Part shown: piece after piece, positions 39,674 through 46,316 of the stretch
How the letters are laid out: every line of letters begins with the position of its first letter
How positions within the stretch are numbered: the stretch's first letter is position 1
From: Oscillospiraceae bacterium
Lineage (GTDB): Bacteria > Bacillota > Clostridia > Oscillospirales > Ruminococcaceae
Direction of reading: 5' to 3'
NCBI GenBank assembly: GCA_017468865.1
Contig: JAFUHM010000053.1
Coordinates: 1-46,316 of the forward strand
Length of the DNA: 46,316 nucleotides
The notes under the pieces: model-generated
What the model was told of the DNA's origin: nothing
Databases searched by the model: none
What the model saw: only the letters and a program-made list of their open reading frames with translations
Position numbers and translations under genes: made by a program

Positions 39674-40633
39674 TCATCCCTTGACAGCGCCCAGCATAAG
39701 GCCTTTCTCAAAGTATCTCTGCATGAAAGGATAGACGCAAAGGATGGGTATTATGGTCACCATCGATATAGTGTACTGTATTATCTTCGTATTGAGGGAG
39801 TTTGCGATAGTTGACACATCGCCGGAGGACGCAAGTGCTCCGATGTTCGAAGACTGGTTAAGATAGATGTAGAGCCTGTGCTGAAGCGTATACAGATGCG
39901 GAGAGTTTGCATTGAGTATCAGTGAATCCTGGAATGAATTCCACTGCCCCACCGCACCGAAGATGGCGATAGTTGCAAGTATCGGCTTTGACAGCGGCCA
40001 TATTATGGACGTGTATATCTTGAGGTAGGATGCACCGTCAAGATATGCGCTCTCCTCTATCTCCGCAGGTATCGACTCTATATAGGTCTTGACGAGTATG
40101 ATGTTGTAGGGGGCTACGATGCCGGGGATTATGTATGCTGCGAATGTGTTGGTAAGACCCAGCATATTCATATTCAGATACCAGGGGATAAGTCCTGCAT
40201 TGAAGTACATGGTAACTACCAGCATACGATACCAGAGCTGTCTGTGCCACATTTCCTTTTTCGTCACCAGGTAGCCCGCAAGGGATGATACCACCACCAT
40301 CAGAGCCGTACCCAGAACCGTCCTCAGCACCGTCACTATAACGGAAGTCCAGAGGTCGCCCACCTTGCCCATGTTGACGTAGTTTACGATGGTGAGCCCC
40401 TTTGGCAGGAGAGTGATCTGTCCGCTCGTCACATAGGAAGGATCTGAGATGGTGTTGATGAAGATGTAGTAGAAGGGGAATATGCAGGAGATGGTGAAGA
40501 TGCCGAAGAAAAGATAGTTTATGACGTTGAAGATGTAATCCGCAGGAGTCGGCTTCTCCACCATTCCGGAAGTGCCTGCCACTGAGTCGTTCAGCTTCTT
40601 GTGTTCATTCATGTCCATATCAGCTATATCCAT
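39674..40633 (-). CDS. LplC/YtcP-type ABC sugar permease
   Basis: A 319-residue permease with six hydrophobic segments. DPSYVTSGQITLLPKGLTIVNY near residue 90 and the EAA loop ESIPAEIEESAYLDGASYLKIYTSIIWPLSKP (residues about 200-230) are typical of the CUT1 LplC group, as is the C-terminal PFMQRYFEKGLMLGAVKG. GGAGG lies 7 bp before the ATG. It pairs with the LplB-like permease 12 bp upstream. Confidence 0.9.
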   Translation of the reverse strand: MDIADMDMNEHKKLNDSVAGTSGMVEKPTPADYIFNVINYLFFGIFTISCIFPFYYIFINTISDPSYVTSGQITLLPKGLTIVNYVNMGKVGDLWTSVIVTVLRTVLGTALMVVVSSLAGYLVTKKEMWHRQLWYRMLVVTMYFNAGLIPWYLNMNMLGLTNTFAAYIIPGIVAPYNIILVKTYIESIPAEIEESAYLDGASYLKIYTSIIWPLSKPILATIAIFGAVGQWNSFQDSLILNANSPHLYTLQHRLYIYLNQSSNIGALASSGDVSTIANSLNTKIIQYTISMVTIIPILCVYPFMQRYFEKGLMLGAVKG

Positions 40634-40645
40634 GACAGCACCTCC

Positions 40646-42124
40646 TTATACTATGCTTTCACCGCGTACTGCCTTCGAGAATGCGTTCGCACCGAACAGC
40701 AGTATTACGCTGACAAGTGACTTGATCATTCCGATGACGGTGGAAAGGGGGATAAGTCCCGATCCGATGCCTCGGTTATAGACATACAGGTCAAGTACCT
40801 GCATGGTCTCCTTGTTCTGAGGGTTCGAGAATACCAGGTACTGCTCCATTCCGTTGGAGAGGATGTTGGCAACGCTCATCAGAAGCAGCACGAAGAATGT
40901 GGGTATCAGTTCGGGAACGGTTATATGCCACATTTTCTGGAAGCGTCCTGCGCCGTCCACGGTCGCCGCCTCATAAAGACCCTGGTCGATGCCGGATATG
41001 GAGGCAACGTAGATGATCGCACTCCAGCCGACGCCTTTCCACATACCCCATGCAAGCATTTTCAGCCATGAGTGTTCCGCACTCATGAGGTAGGGAGTGG
41101 AATGTATCTCTCCCGTGATGCTCGTGAGCATGGTGTTTATAAATCCGTCGGTGGAGAAGAGTGCCAGAGCGATGGCGTAAACCAGTACCCATGAGATAAA
41201 GTTCGGTATGGTGGTGAAAGTCTGTACGAATCTGCGGAACGGACCGTTCTTTATTTCGGAAAGGAATATGGCAAATGCCATAGGCACCCAGCTCGTGATG
41301 ATGCCCAGACCCGACATACCGAGGGTGTTCTCCATGACCGTGATTATGTCACGTTTTGTCTGGGGCGTGTTGATGATCTGCCTGAAGTACTTGAAGCCTA
41401 CGAACTTGTCGGGGGAGAGAGTCTCGCCGGCCTTGTAGTCATAGAATGCGTATCTCCAGCCGTAGAGGGGGAGGTAGCTGAAGACCAGCGCCAGCGCTAT
41501 GATAGGCAGCATCATCAGGAAAAGATGGTACTTGGGCTCCATCTCGAATTTCTCTTCAACGGGCACTTTCATCAGCAGTATGAAGTTTACGCACGCAATG
41601 GCGAGCATACCTATGCCCAGAGCCAGGTAAACGAAGTTTATGTTCTGGAACATCGGCATTACCTTGTCGATCTTGCCTGCATCAGCCGCTGTCTGTGTCA
41701 CAGCATTGTATATGCCCTTCATCCAGAAGAAGGTGATTATCTCCACTATGCCGCCGACTGCCGAAACTGCGAGCCCCGTTTTCTTCATCTTGGTGTTGCC
41801 GAGGGACATACATCCGCCCGCACAGGAGAGTATCACAGAAATGATTATGGTCAATGAGCATATATTCAGTGAGTGAAAGTCAGCTTCATCCACCCATTTC
41901 TGTCTGAATGCACGTCCGAAGTCGCCCACTATCGTATCATAGGATACACCGCAGGAGAACAGGGACAGGTTTTTGTTCATGATCCCGCAGACTCTTGCAG
42001 GATTGAATGAGGGAAAGAACAACAGGATGACATTCACGACTATGCCGATGCGGAGTATCCAGTACAGCTTATCGGCGATCTTTTGATTTGTGGAATACAT
42101 CCCGTCAGAGAAGTTTTTTGACAT
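40646..42124 (-). CDS. LplB-type ABC sugar permease with a long N-terminal membrane extension
   Basis: A 492-residue permease. The C-terminal 290 residues are a normal LplB/CUT1 permease (LMMLPIIALALVFSYLPLYGW, EAA-type loop GIDQGLYEAATVDGAGRFQKMWHITVPELIP). The first 190 or so residues are extra: about four hydrophobic segments (near residues 20-40, 85-107, 115-135, 160-185) with a soluble stretch between the first two. I do not recognise this extension as a named domain. The start at 42124 (MSKNFSDGMYST) has GGGAGG upstream. It is the first gene of the operon. Confidence 0.87.
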   Translation of the reverse strand: MSKNFSDGMYSTNQKIADKLYWILRIGIVVNVILLFFPSFNPARVCGIMNKNLSLFSCGVSYDTIVGDFGRAFRQKWVDEADFHSLNICSLTIIISVILSCAGGCMSLGNTKMKKTGLAVSAVGGIVEIITFFWMKGIYNAVTQTAADAGKIDKVMPMFQNINFVYLALGIGMLAIACVNFILLMKVPVEEKFEMEPKYHLFLMMLPIIALALVFSYLPLYGWRYAFYDYKAGETLSPDKFVGFKYFRQIINTPQTKRDIITVMENTLGMSGLGIITSWVPMAFAIFLSEIKNGPFRRFVQTFTTIPNFISWVLVYAIALALFSTDGFINTMLTSITGEIHSTPYLMSAEHSWLKMLAWGMWKGVGWSAIIYVASISGIDQGLYEAATVDGAGRFQKMWHITVPELIPTFFVLLLMSVANILSNGMEQYLVFSNPQNKETMQVLDLYVYNRGIGSGLIPLSTVIGMIKSLVSVILLFGANAFSKAVRGESIV

Positions 42125-42167
42125 GATTACCTCCCTGTTCGACAACGCAAAAACGTTTCTTATCTTG

Positions 42168-42181
42168 TGTAAACGTTTACA
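42168..42181 (-). promoter_or_regulatory. LacI/CcpA-type operator upstream of the sugar transporter
   Basis: TGTAAACGTTTACA is a perfect 14-bp palindrome with a central CG, the form of LacI/GalR-family operators and of catabolite-responsive elements. It lies 43 bp upstream of the LplB start. A partial second copy, AAAACGTTTCT, follows at 42150-42160. I could not place a confident -35/-10. Confidence 0.75.
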
Positions 42182-42189
42182 ACATCTTA

Positions 42190-42225
42190 AAAAAGAGCCA
42201 TACCGTACCGATGTACGGCATGGCT
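42190..42225 (-). terminator. Terminator of the surface-protein gene
   Basis: A 13-bp stem with one G-T pair, AGCCATGCCGTAC/GTACGGTATGGCT on the minus strand, 4-nt loop, then CTTTTTT. It lies 13 bp after the stop. Confidence 0.88.
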
Positions 42226-42238
42226 TGATGATTATATC

Positions 42239-43039
42239 TTACTTTCTCTTGCTGATGACCATAGCAGCAGCAGCGGCAGCCATTACAGCAGCAACAGCAG
42301 CAGCGGAAGCGTTGCCTGTTGCAGCAGGAGTAGTGGTCTCAACTGCGGGAGCAGCCTCTACAACAGCGGGAGCCTCTTCTGCGGGTGCAGCTTCCTCAGC
42401 GGCAGGTGCCTCTTCAGCGGGAGCTTCTTCCTCAGCAGGAGCCTCTTCAGCAGCACCGCCAAGACCGGAAACAGTGAACTGGATCTCGATGGAATCGGAA
42501 GGCATTACATAGCCGAACAGACCGTCGCTTCCGCCGAGGTCATCGTTCCAGATGTTGATAGCCATGGGCTGGAGATACTCTACCTCATCGGGGGAGAGAT
42601 AAGCATCATCGAAGGTGTACTTTGTCTGTCCGTCGAGAATAACCTTGACATCGGTGATCTCAGCAGCATCCAGAGGGATATCGGTGGAAACGAAGAGGAG
42701 GTTGAATGTCTCATCTTCGCCGAAATCAAAATCGGTAACCTTAACGGAATAAGTGCCGTCGCCTGTGATCTCAGCATCGGTGAATACGCCGCCCTTGTTT
42801 ACAGCGGTAGGTCCGTCCCAGCCTGTGAGCTGATCGAAGTATACCATGCCGTCATCGCCTGTTACGCCCTTACCGTAGCTGCCCTCGTTCCATGCGTTAC
42901 GGAATGTGAAGGAAGCGGACTGAACACCGATATAAGCATGATAGGTGTCCTCTGCGGATGTGGAAACAGCAGATACGGACATAAGGCTTGCAGCCAGTGC
43001 AGCAGCACTTACAACGCTGAGGATCTTTGACTTTTTCAT
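42239..43039 (-). CDS. Secreted, membrane-anchored surface protein with an Ala/Glu/Pro repeat stalk
   Basis: A 266-residue exported protein. A signal peptide (KILSVVSAAALAASLMSVSAVSTSA) leads to a beta-rich domain of about 160 residues (ASFTFRNAWNEGSYGKG... IQFTVSGLGG) that resembles surface or carbohydrate-binding modules but is not one I can name. Residues about 180-235 are a low-complexity stalk of EAPAEE/APAAEE-type repeats. The C-terminus is Ala-rich and hydrophobic, ending MVISKRK, a typical membrane anchor. It is a single-gene transcript with its own promoter, leader hairpin and terminator. Confidence 0.82.
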   Translation of the reverse strand: MKKSKILSVVSAAALAASLMSVSAVSTSAEDTYHAYIGVQSASFTFRNAWNEGSYGKGVTGDDGMVYFDQLTGWDGPTAVNKGGVFTDAEITGDGTYSVKVTDFDFGEDETFNLLFVSTDIPLDAAEITDVKVILDGQTKYTFDDAYLSPDEVEYLQPMAINIWNDDLGGSDGLFGYVMPSDSIEIQFTVSGLGGAAEEAPAEEEAPAEEAPAAEEAAPAEEAPAVVEAAPAVETTTPAATGNASAAAVAAVMAAAAAAMVISKRK

Positions 43040-43117
43040 TATACATCTCTCCTAAAATAAGGTAGTGTAATCGATATCATCCCGACATAAAATGTACGGA
43101 AAATCACACCTGACGAC

Positions 43118-43251
43118 CACGGGTACTCTCCCGTGATCCTACAAATGTATTCTATCACATTTTCACAAAACTATCAAGTAGCATTTTAGACAAATGGTAA
43201 CTTATTTATTTGACAATTTGCACAAGTGTAATCGTTTCCTATTTGTGCAAA
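43118..43251 (-). promoter_or_regulatory. Promoter region of the surface protein: hairpin leader and upstream inverted repeat
   Basis: On the minus strand TTGATA (43177-43172) and TAGAAT (43154-43149) are 17 bp apart, giving a leader of about 100 nt. The leader begins with a 6-bp hairpin CACGGG-N6-CCCGTG (43118-43135). Upstream, TTTGCACAA and TTGTGCAAA (43217-43225 and 43243-43251) form a 9-bp inverted repeat with a 17-bp spacer, a plausible regulator site. Confidence 0.65.
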
Positions 43252-43278
43252 ACATAGGGCGATCTCATCTGAAATGTC

Positions 43279-43719
43279 CTATCCCGAGTATCTGTCCCTC
43301 TGTGCCACCGCCAGACGGTCGCAGAGCTCGTTCTCTGGGTGCCCTGCATGGCCCTTGACCCAGTGTATCTCTACATCATGAGTATCCAGCAGGGAAAGGA
43401 GCTTTTCCCACAGGTCGGGATTGAGGGCAGGCTTTTTATCGCCTTTGACCCAGTTGTTTTTCTGCCATGAACGTGCCCAGCCCTTCTGTATGCTGTCAGC
43501 CACATATTTGCTGTCGGTGGTGAGGATCACATGACAGGGGCGTTTGAGTGCGGACAGCCCTTCTATGACAGCCGTAAGCTCCATGCGGTTGTTCGTCGTG
43601 CTTTTCTCTCCTCCCGAGATCTCTTTCGTATGAGTCCCCATTCGAAGGAAAGCACCCCATCCTCCGGGACCCGGATTGCCGCTGCACGCTCCGTCTGTAA
43701 ACAGTTCTACATTATCCAT
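43279..43719 (-). CDS. rnhA: Ribonuclease HI
   Basis: A 146-residue RNase HI that cuts the RNA strand of RNA-DNA hybrids. The four catalytic acids are in place: Asp in [12 protein letters not shown], Glu in NNRMELTAV, Asp in LTTDSKYV and Asp in ELCDRLA. The [19 protein letters not shown] handle and [13 protein letters not shown] are also typical. I place the start at 43719 (MDNVELFT), with AGGA 5 bp upstream. It follows the CotH gene by 80 bp on the same strand. Confidence 0.95.
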   Translation of the reverse strand: MDNVELFTDGACSGNPGPGGWGAFLRMGTHTKEISGGEKSTTNNRMELTAVIEGLSALKRPCHVILTTDSKYVADSIQKGWARSWQKNNWVKGDKKPALNPDLWEKLLSLLDTHDVEIHWVKGHAGHPENELCDRLAVAQRDRYSG

Positions 43720-43799
43720 AATCATCCTGTATTCGCAAAGGCGGGGAGCAGAGGCCAAAAGGTCCGCTCTCCGCCTTCATGTGTAATATCGTCCCTTTA

Positions 43800-45842
43800 T
43801 CAGAATGTCACATTTATGACGGCACCGTCGCTCACCCTGATCTTACCGTTCTCTTCACGGCATCCCTGAAGTGCCTTTTTGCCCTCGCTGCCGTCATTGG
43901 CGGTGCAGGTCACGCTTATGGGGATATCCGCAAAGTAGATACCTTTGAAATCCGACGGTACAGCCTTGCCGTTGACGTATACCTTGCCCTTGCTGTCATC
44001 GTAGCTTATGCGGATCTCCGCAGTATTCCCGAGATCAAAGGCATCTCCGATCATCTTCGGGAATTTGTCGTATCTTGAATCAAGGAAGGCTGCAAGCCCG
44101 TTTATCTGGTCATCAAAATGCTTGTCCGCACCTCCGTGGAGCACCCATTCCGGCCCGAACCTCTCCAGAGTGTCGGGAATGAGCTTTGCGTAAACGTCAT
44201 ACATTTCCAGCAGATGATCTACGGCTCTGCCCCGTTCAAATGAGATATTCCTCATGTCGCAGAGGGAGTTTACCAGTTCATTGCGAAAATCCTTGTTTTC
44301 CAGCAGGGAATGTATCATCTTCACGGGGTCACGGATGGGATCGCCGTCTTCGTTGATATCGGAGGGCTTCTTGTCAAGCATCTGTCTGATGCTGTTTATG
44401 TTCACGTCATTCCCGTCATATATGCCCGAAGAGAAGTCAATGTCATATACCATCATGCGCCATCTGCCGTCTGCCTTTTCCGCATCTCCCGTCTCTCGCA
44501 CACGCCACATCGCCCAGTTGTTGTTGTCATAGTAGGCATCGTGATTGCATATGTACAGCGACACAGCCAGATAGTCCGCATAGGAATGGATATCCAGCAT
44601 GGTCGAGGCTTTCTCGTAATTGGCGGCATTGCTCATGTCATTTGATGTGATGAAGTCGAACATTTCGTTGTAAAGCTCAATGTCTTCCTCCTTGCCGTCC
44701 TCTATGCCGCCCTTCTTGAGGAAGATGATGTTGTTGTCATCAAAAGCATCATCCTTGTCCGTGCTGTAATTGTTCTCTATGTAATGGTCGCTGTAATCTT
44801 CGGCAAGCGTATATGCGCCCCAGTACTCACCGTCGAGGAACACTACGACAGGAGTGTGCTGCATCGTCTCGAAGTCTCCTCCTGTCGCCAGATCCTGGAG
44901 AAGGGGATCACGGATATTAGCAAACTCGTGATCGTTTCCGCCGTTTCTCAGGACGAAGGAGCGGTATTTGTCCACGTTGCCGTTCCCGTCGGAGCGCTCG
45001 TTGTCAGGGATAAGAGGGAACTTGAAGTTCTTTTCACCGTAATCTGTCCTTGCGGTGAGCCTGAAGGATTTCTGCGTAGCCGAACGTGATGCGGCGCCCA
45101 TTATGCGGATACCGCAGTCCTGCTCAAATACGGTGTCACCGTCGATGAATTCAAAGTTCACGGGTCGCTCCCATTCCCTGCCCCGCATGGAATAGTTGCC
45201 CTGTGCCTGCCAGGGCTCAAAATTCCCCGTCTGTTCCTTTACCCAGTTATCATAGGTGCTGCCGAGCACATATATCCCCGTTTCCTTGTTGAACAGGTTG
45301 GAAGTATCCGTCTTCAGTGAGATGACAGGGACGGGATACTTGTCGATACCCACAAAGTATGTGGCATTGCTGACGGGGGATATGTTACCTCTGCTGTCTG
45401 CGGCTATGGCACGGATCACATTTGCCTTCTTGACCTGACCCTTGGGGCGGAAATCTCCGCCTGCGCTTATCCCTCCCGCCTCCGAGAGGAAGTTTGCTTC
45501 AGGAGTGCGGTCTATCAGCTTGACAGGCTCAGTGTAGACCTTGCTCTTCACGGTGGGGGTGCTGCCGTCGGTAGTGTAGTAGACGGTGCATCCTTCGGGA
45601 GCGGTCATTTCAAGCATGAAGCCTTTCTCGTAAAAGCCGCTCTTATGGGAAAGCAGGGGAGCGGCGATCTGTGAGACAGGATCCGCCTGTCCCTCTGATG
45701 ATGTCACCGTCTCCGACTGTGTTTCGGAGCCCTGAGAGATCTCAGTCTGTGACACATCGGGGAGCGCTGGTTCAGCGGAGCTATCCTGTGCCTGTGAACA
45801 CGCCGTCAGCAGAAGTGCTGCAGCCAAGATGTACTTTTTCAT
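43800..45842 (-). CDS. CotH-kinase family lipoprotein
   Basis: A 680-residue secreted lipoprotein. The lipobox LTAC (Cys at about residue 15) follows a short signal. After a polar tether, residues about 65-150 form a chitobiase-C-terminal-like module (YEKGFMLEMTAPEGCTVYYT, TDGSTPTVKSKVYTEPVKLI). A CotH domain follows (YSMRGREWERPVNFEFIDG, CGIRIMGAASRSATQKSFRL, and DIDFSSGIYDGNDVN as probable metal site) to about residue 580, then a small beta domain. CotH proteins are atypical protein kinases; secreted forms are frequent in Ruminococcus cell-surface systems. The start at 45842 follows GAGGG and directly abuts the galE stop. Confidence 0.9.
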   Translation of the reverse strand: MKKYILAAALLLTACSQAQDSSAEPALPDVSQTEISQGSETQSETVTSSEGQADPVSQIAAPLLSHKSGFYEKGFMLEMTAPEGCTVYYTTDGSTPTVKSKVYTEPVKLIDRTPEANFLSEAGGISAGGDFRPKGQVKKANVIRAIAADSRGNISPVSNATYFVGIDKYPVPVISLKTDTSNLFNKETGIYVLGSTYDNWVKEQTGNFEPWQAQGNYSMRGREWERPVNFEFIDGDTVFEQDCGIRIMGAASRSATQKSFRLTARTDYGEKNFKFPLIPDNERSDGNGNVDKYRSFVLRNGGNDHEFANIRDPLLQDLATGGDFETMQHTPVVVFLDGEYWGAYTLAEDYSDHYIENNYSTDKDDAFDDNNIIFLKKGGIEDGKEEDIELYNEMFDFITSNDMSNAANYEKASTMLDIHSYADYLAVSLYICNHDAYYDNNNWAMWRVRETGDAEKADGRWRMMVYDIDFSSGIYDGNDVNINSIRQMLDKKPSDINEDGDPIRDPVKMIHSLLENKDFRNELVNSLCDMRNISFERGRAVDHLLEMYDVYAKLIPDTLERFGPEWVLHGGADKHFDDQINGLAAFLDSRYDKFPKMIGDAFDLGNTAEIRISYDDSKGKVYVNGKAVPSDFKGIYFADIPISVTCTANDGSEGKKALQGCREENGKIRVSDGAVINVTF

Positions 45843-45843
45843 T

Positions 45844-46316
45844 TTACAGTCCCTCAGGGTTGTTCTTGATAAATCTCCAGCTGTCTTCACACATTTCATT
45901 CAGATCACGCTCAGCCTTCCAGCCCAGTTCCGAAAGAGCCTTGCCTGCATCTGCGTAACATTCAGCGATGTCACCGGGACGGCGGGGCTTGATCTTATAG
46001 GGTATATCCACTCCGCTTGCCTTCTTGAATGCGTTCACCACATCAAGTACGCTGTATCCGTTGCCTGTGCCGAGGTTCCATATACCGGTACCTGTCATGG
46101 TGCGTATCTTCTGTATAGCCTTCACATGACCCAGCGCCAGATCCACCACATGGATATAGTCACGCACGCCTGTGCCGTCATGGGTGGGATAATCATTGCC
46201 GAACACGCCCAGCTCAGGCAGCTTGCCAACTGCCACCTGCTGTATATAGGGCATGAGGTTATTGGGTATGCCGTTGGGGTCTTCGCCTATCTTGCCCGAG
46301 CTGTGCGCACCGATGG
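45844..46316 (-). CDS. galE: UDP-glucose 4-epimerase, C-terminal part (runs off the window)
   Basis: The last 156 codons of GalE, which interconverts UDP-glucose and UDP-galactose with bound NAD. Typical C-terminal sequence: [62 protein letters not shown] and [12 protein letters not shown]. The start lies beyond 46316; the frame stays open to the edge. The stop abuts the CotH start, so galE, cotH and perhaps rnhA form one transcript. Confidence 0.95.
   Translation of the reverse strand, partial: IGAHSSGKIGEDPNGIPNNLMPYIQQVAVGKLPELGVFGNDYPTHDGTGVRDYIHVVDLALGHVKAIQKIRTMTGTGIWNLGTGNGYSVLDVVNAFKKASGVDIPYKIKPRRPGDIAECYADAGKALSELGWKAERDLNEMCEDSWRFIKNNPEGL

Noticed and set aside
1..46316. tRNA, rRNA, transposase or integrase genes
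   Set aside because: I looked for tRNA-like cloverleaf ends, rRNA signatures and transposase motifs and found none I could support; the accessory regions show no insertion-sequence ends.

Overview
The window looks like chromosomal DNA from an anaerobic, fibre-degrading Firmicute, most likely a Ruminococcus-type member of the Oscillospiraceae. The pointers are the paired YmfF/YmfH-like M16 proteins, many lipoproteins with Lgt, a four-subunit ferredoxin-dependent 2-oxoacid oxidoreductase, the mannanase-type families GH26 and GH113 without signal peptides, a CotH-kinase lipoprotein and AGGAGG-type ribosome binding sites. Almost every gene lies on the minus strand; only a two-gene DUF2975/XRE operon is on plus. 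No tRNA, rRNA, CRISPR array or transposase was seen. Assignments come from reading the sequence and known family motifs; no search was run.

Layout by coordinate (transcription mostly runs from high to low). 1-7607: one long operon, dCMP deaminase, two M16 proteins, lgt, a lipoprotein, folD, ybaK and GH113, ending in the first codons of another gene. 7643-7846: a 92-bp tandem repeat, part of which recurs at 26.2 kb. 7847-10314: proC, a YesL-like membrane protein and a HAD phosphatase behind a strong promoter. 10345-23827: a sulfur-themed block. 23875-26134: intracellular GH26 mannanase plus an MFS carrier. 26237-27129: the plus-strand operon with two palindromes upstream. 27147-37584: a zinc-starvation island headed by a Fur/Zur-type repressor and its box. 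37708-42181: an LplB/LplC-type sugar ABC transporter with a TGTAAACGTTTACA operator. 42190-46316: a surface protein, RNase HI, a CotH lipoprotein and the 3' part of galE.

The most unusual part is the sulfur block. Four promoters (LysR-metB-cysK, a phenylacetate-CoA-ligase-like gene, porGDAB-aminotransferase, ssuBC) share one architecture: a 17-bp dyad TATAG-N7-CTATA (at most one mismatch), exactly 22 bp, a -35 hexamer, exactly 17 bp, a -10 hexamer. The dyad has the LysR-type T-N11-A form and sits near -65, so the LysR protein encoded in the block is the obvious candidate regulator. Two further promoters, for a methyltransferase and a cysteine-rich lipoprotein, have weaker sites at the same register. 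The methyltransferase transcript also has a 15-codon leader peptide with three Cys codons followed by an intrinsic terminator, an apparent cysteine-sensing attenuator. Co-regulation of an acyl-CoA ligase, a CoA-dependent 2-oxoacid:ferredoxin oxidoreductase, a methionine/kynurenine-type aminotransferase and an SsuABC-like importer with transsulfuration genes suggests an undescribed ferredoxin-linked amino-acid salvage module under sulfur control.

The zinc island combines Fur/Zur, a small metal-motif membrane protein, a long structured leader, a ZnuA protein with a ZinT domain inserted inside it, a COG0523 GTPase, an Opp/Nik-type ABC transporter whose second permease is broken, a ZnuB permease without an adjacent ATPase, and a lipoprotein.
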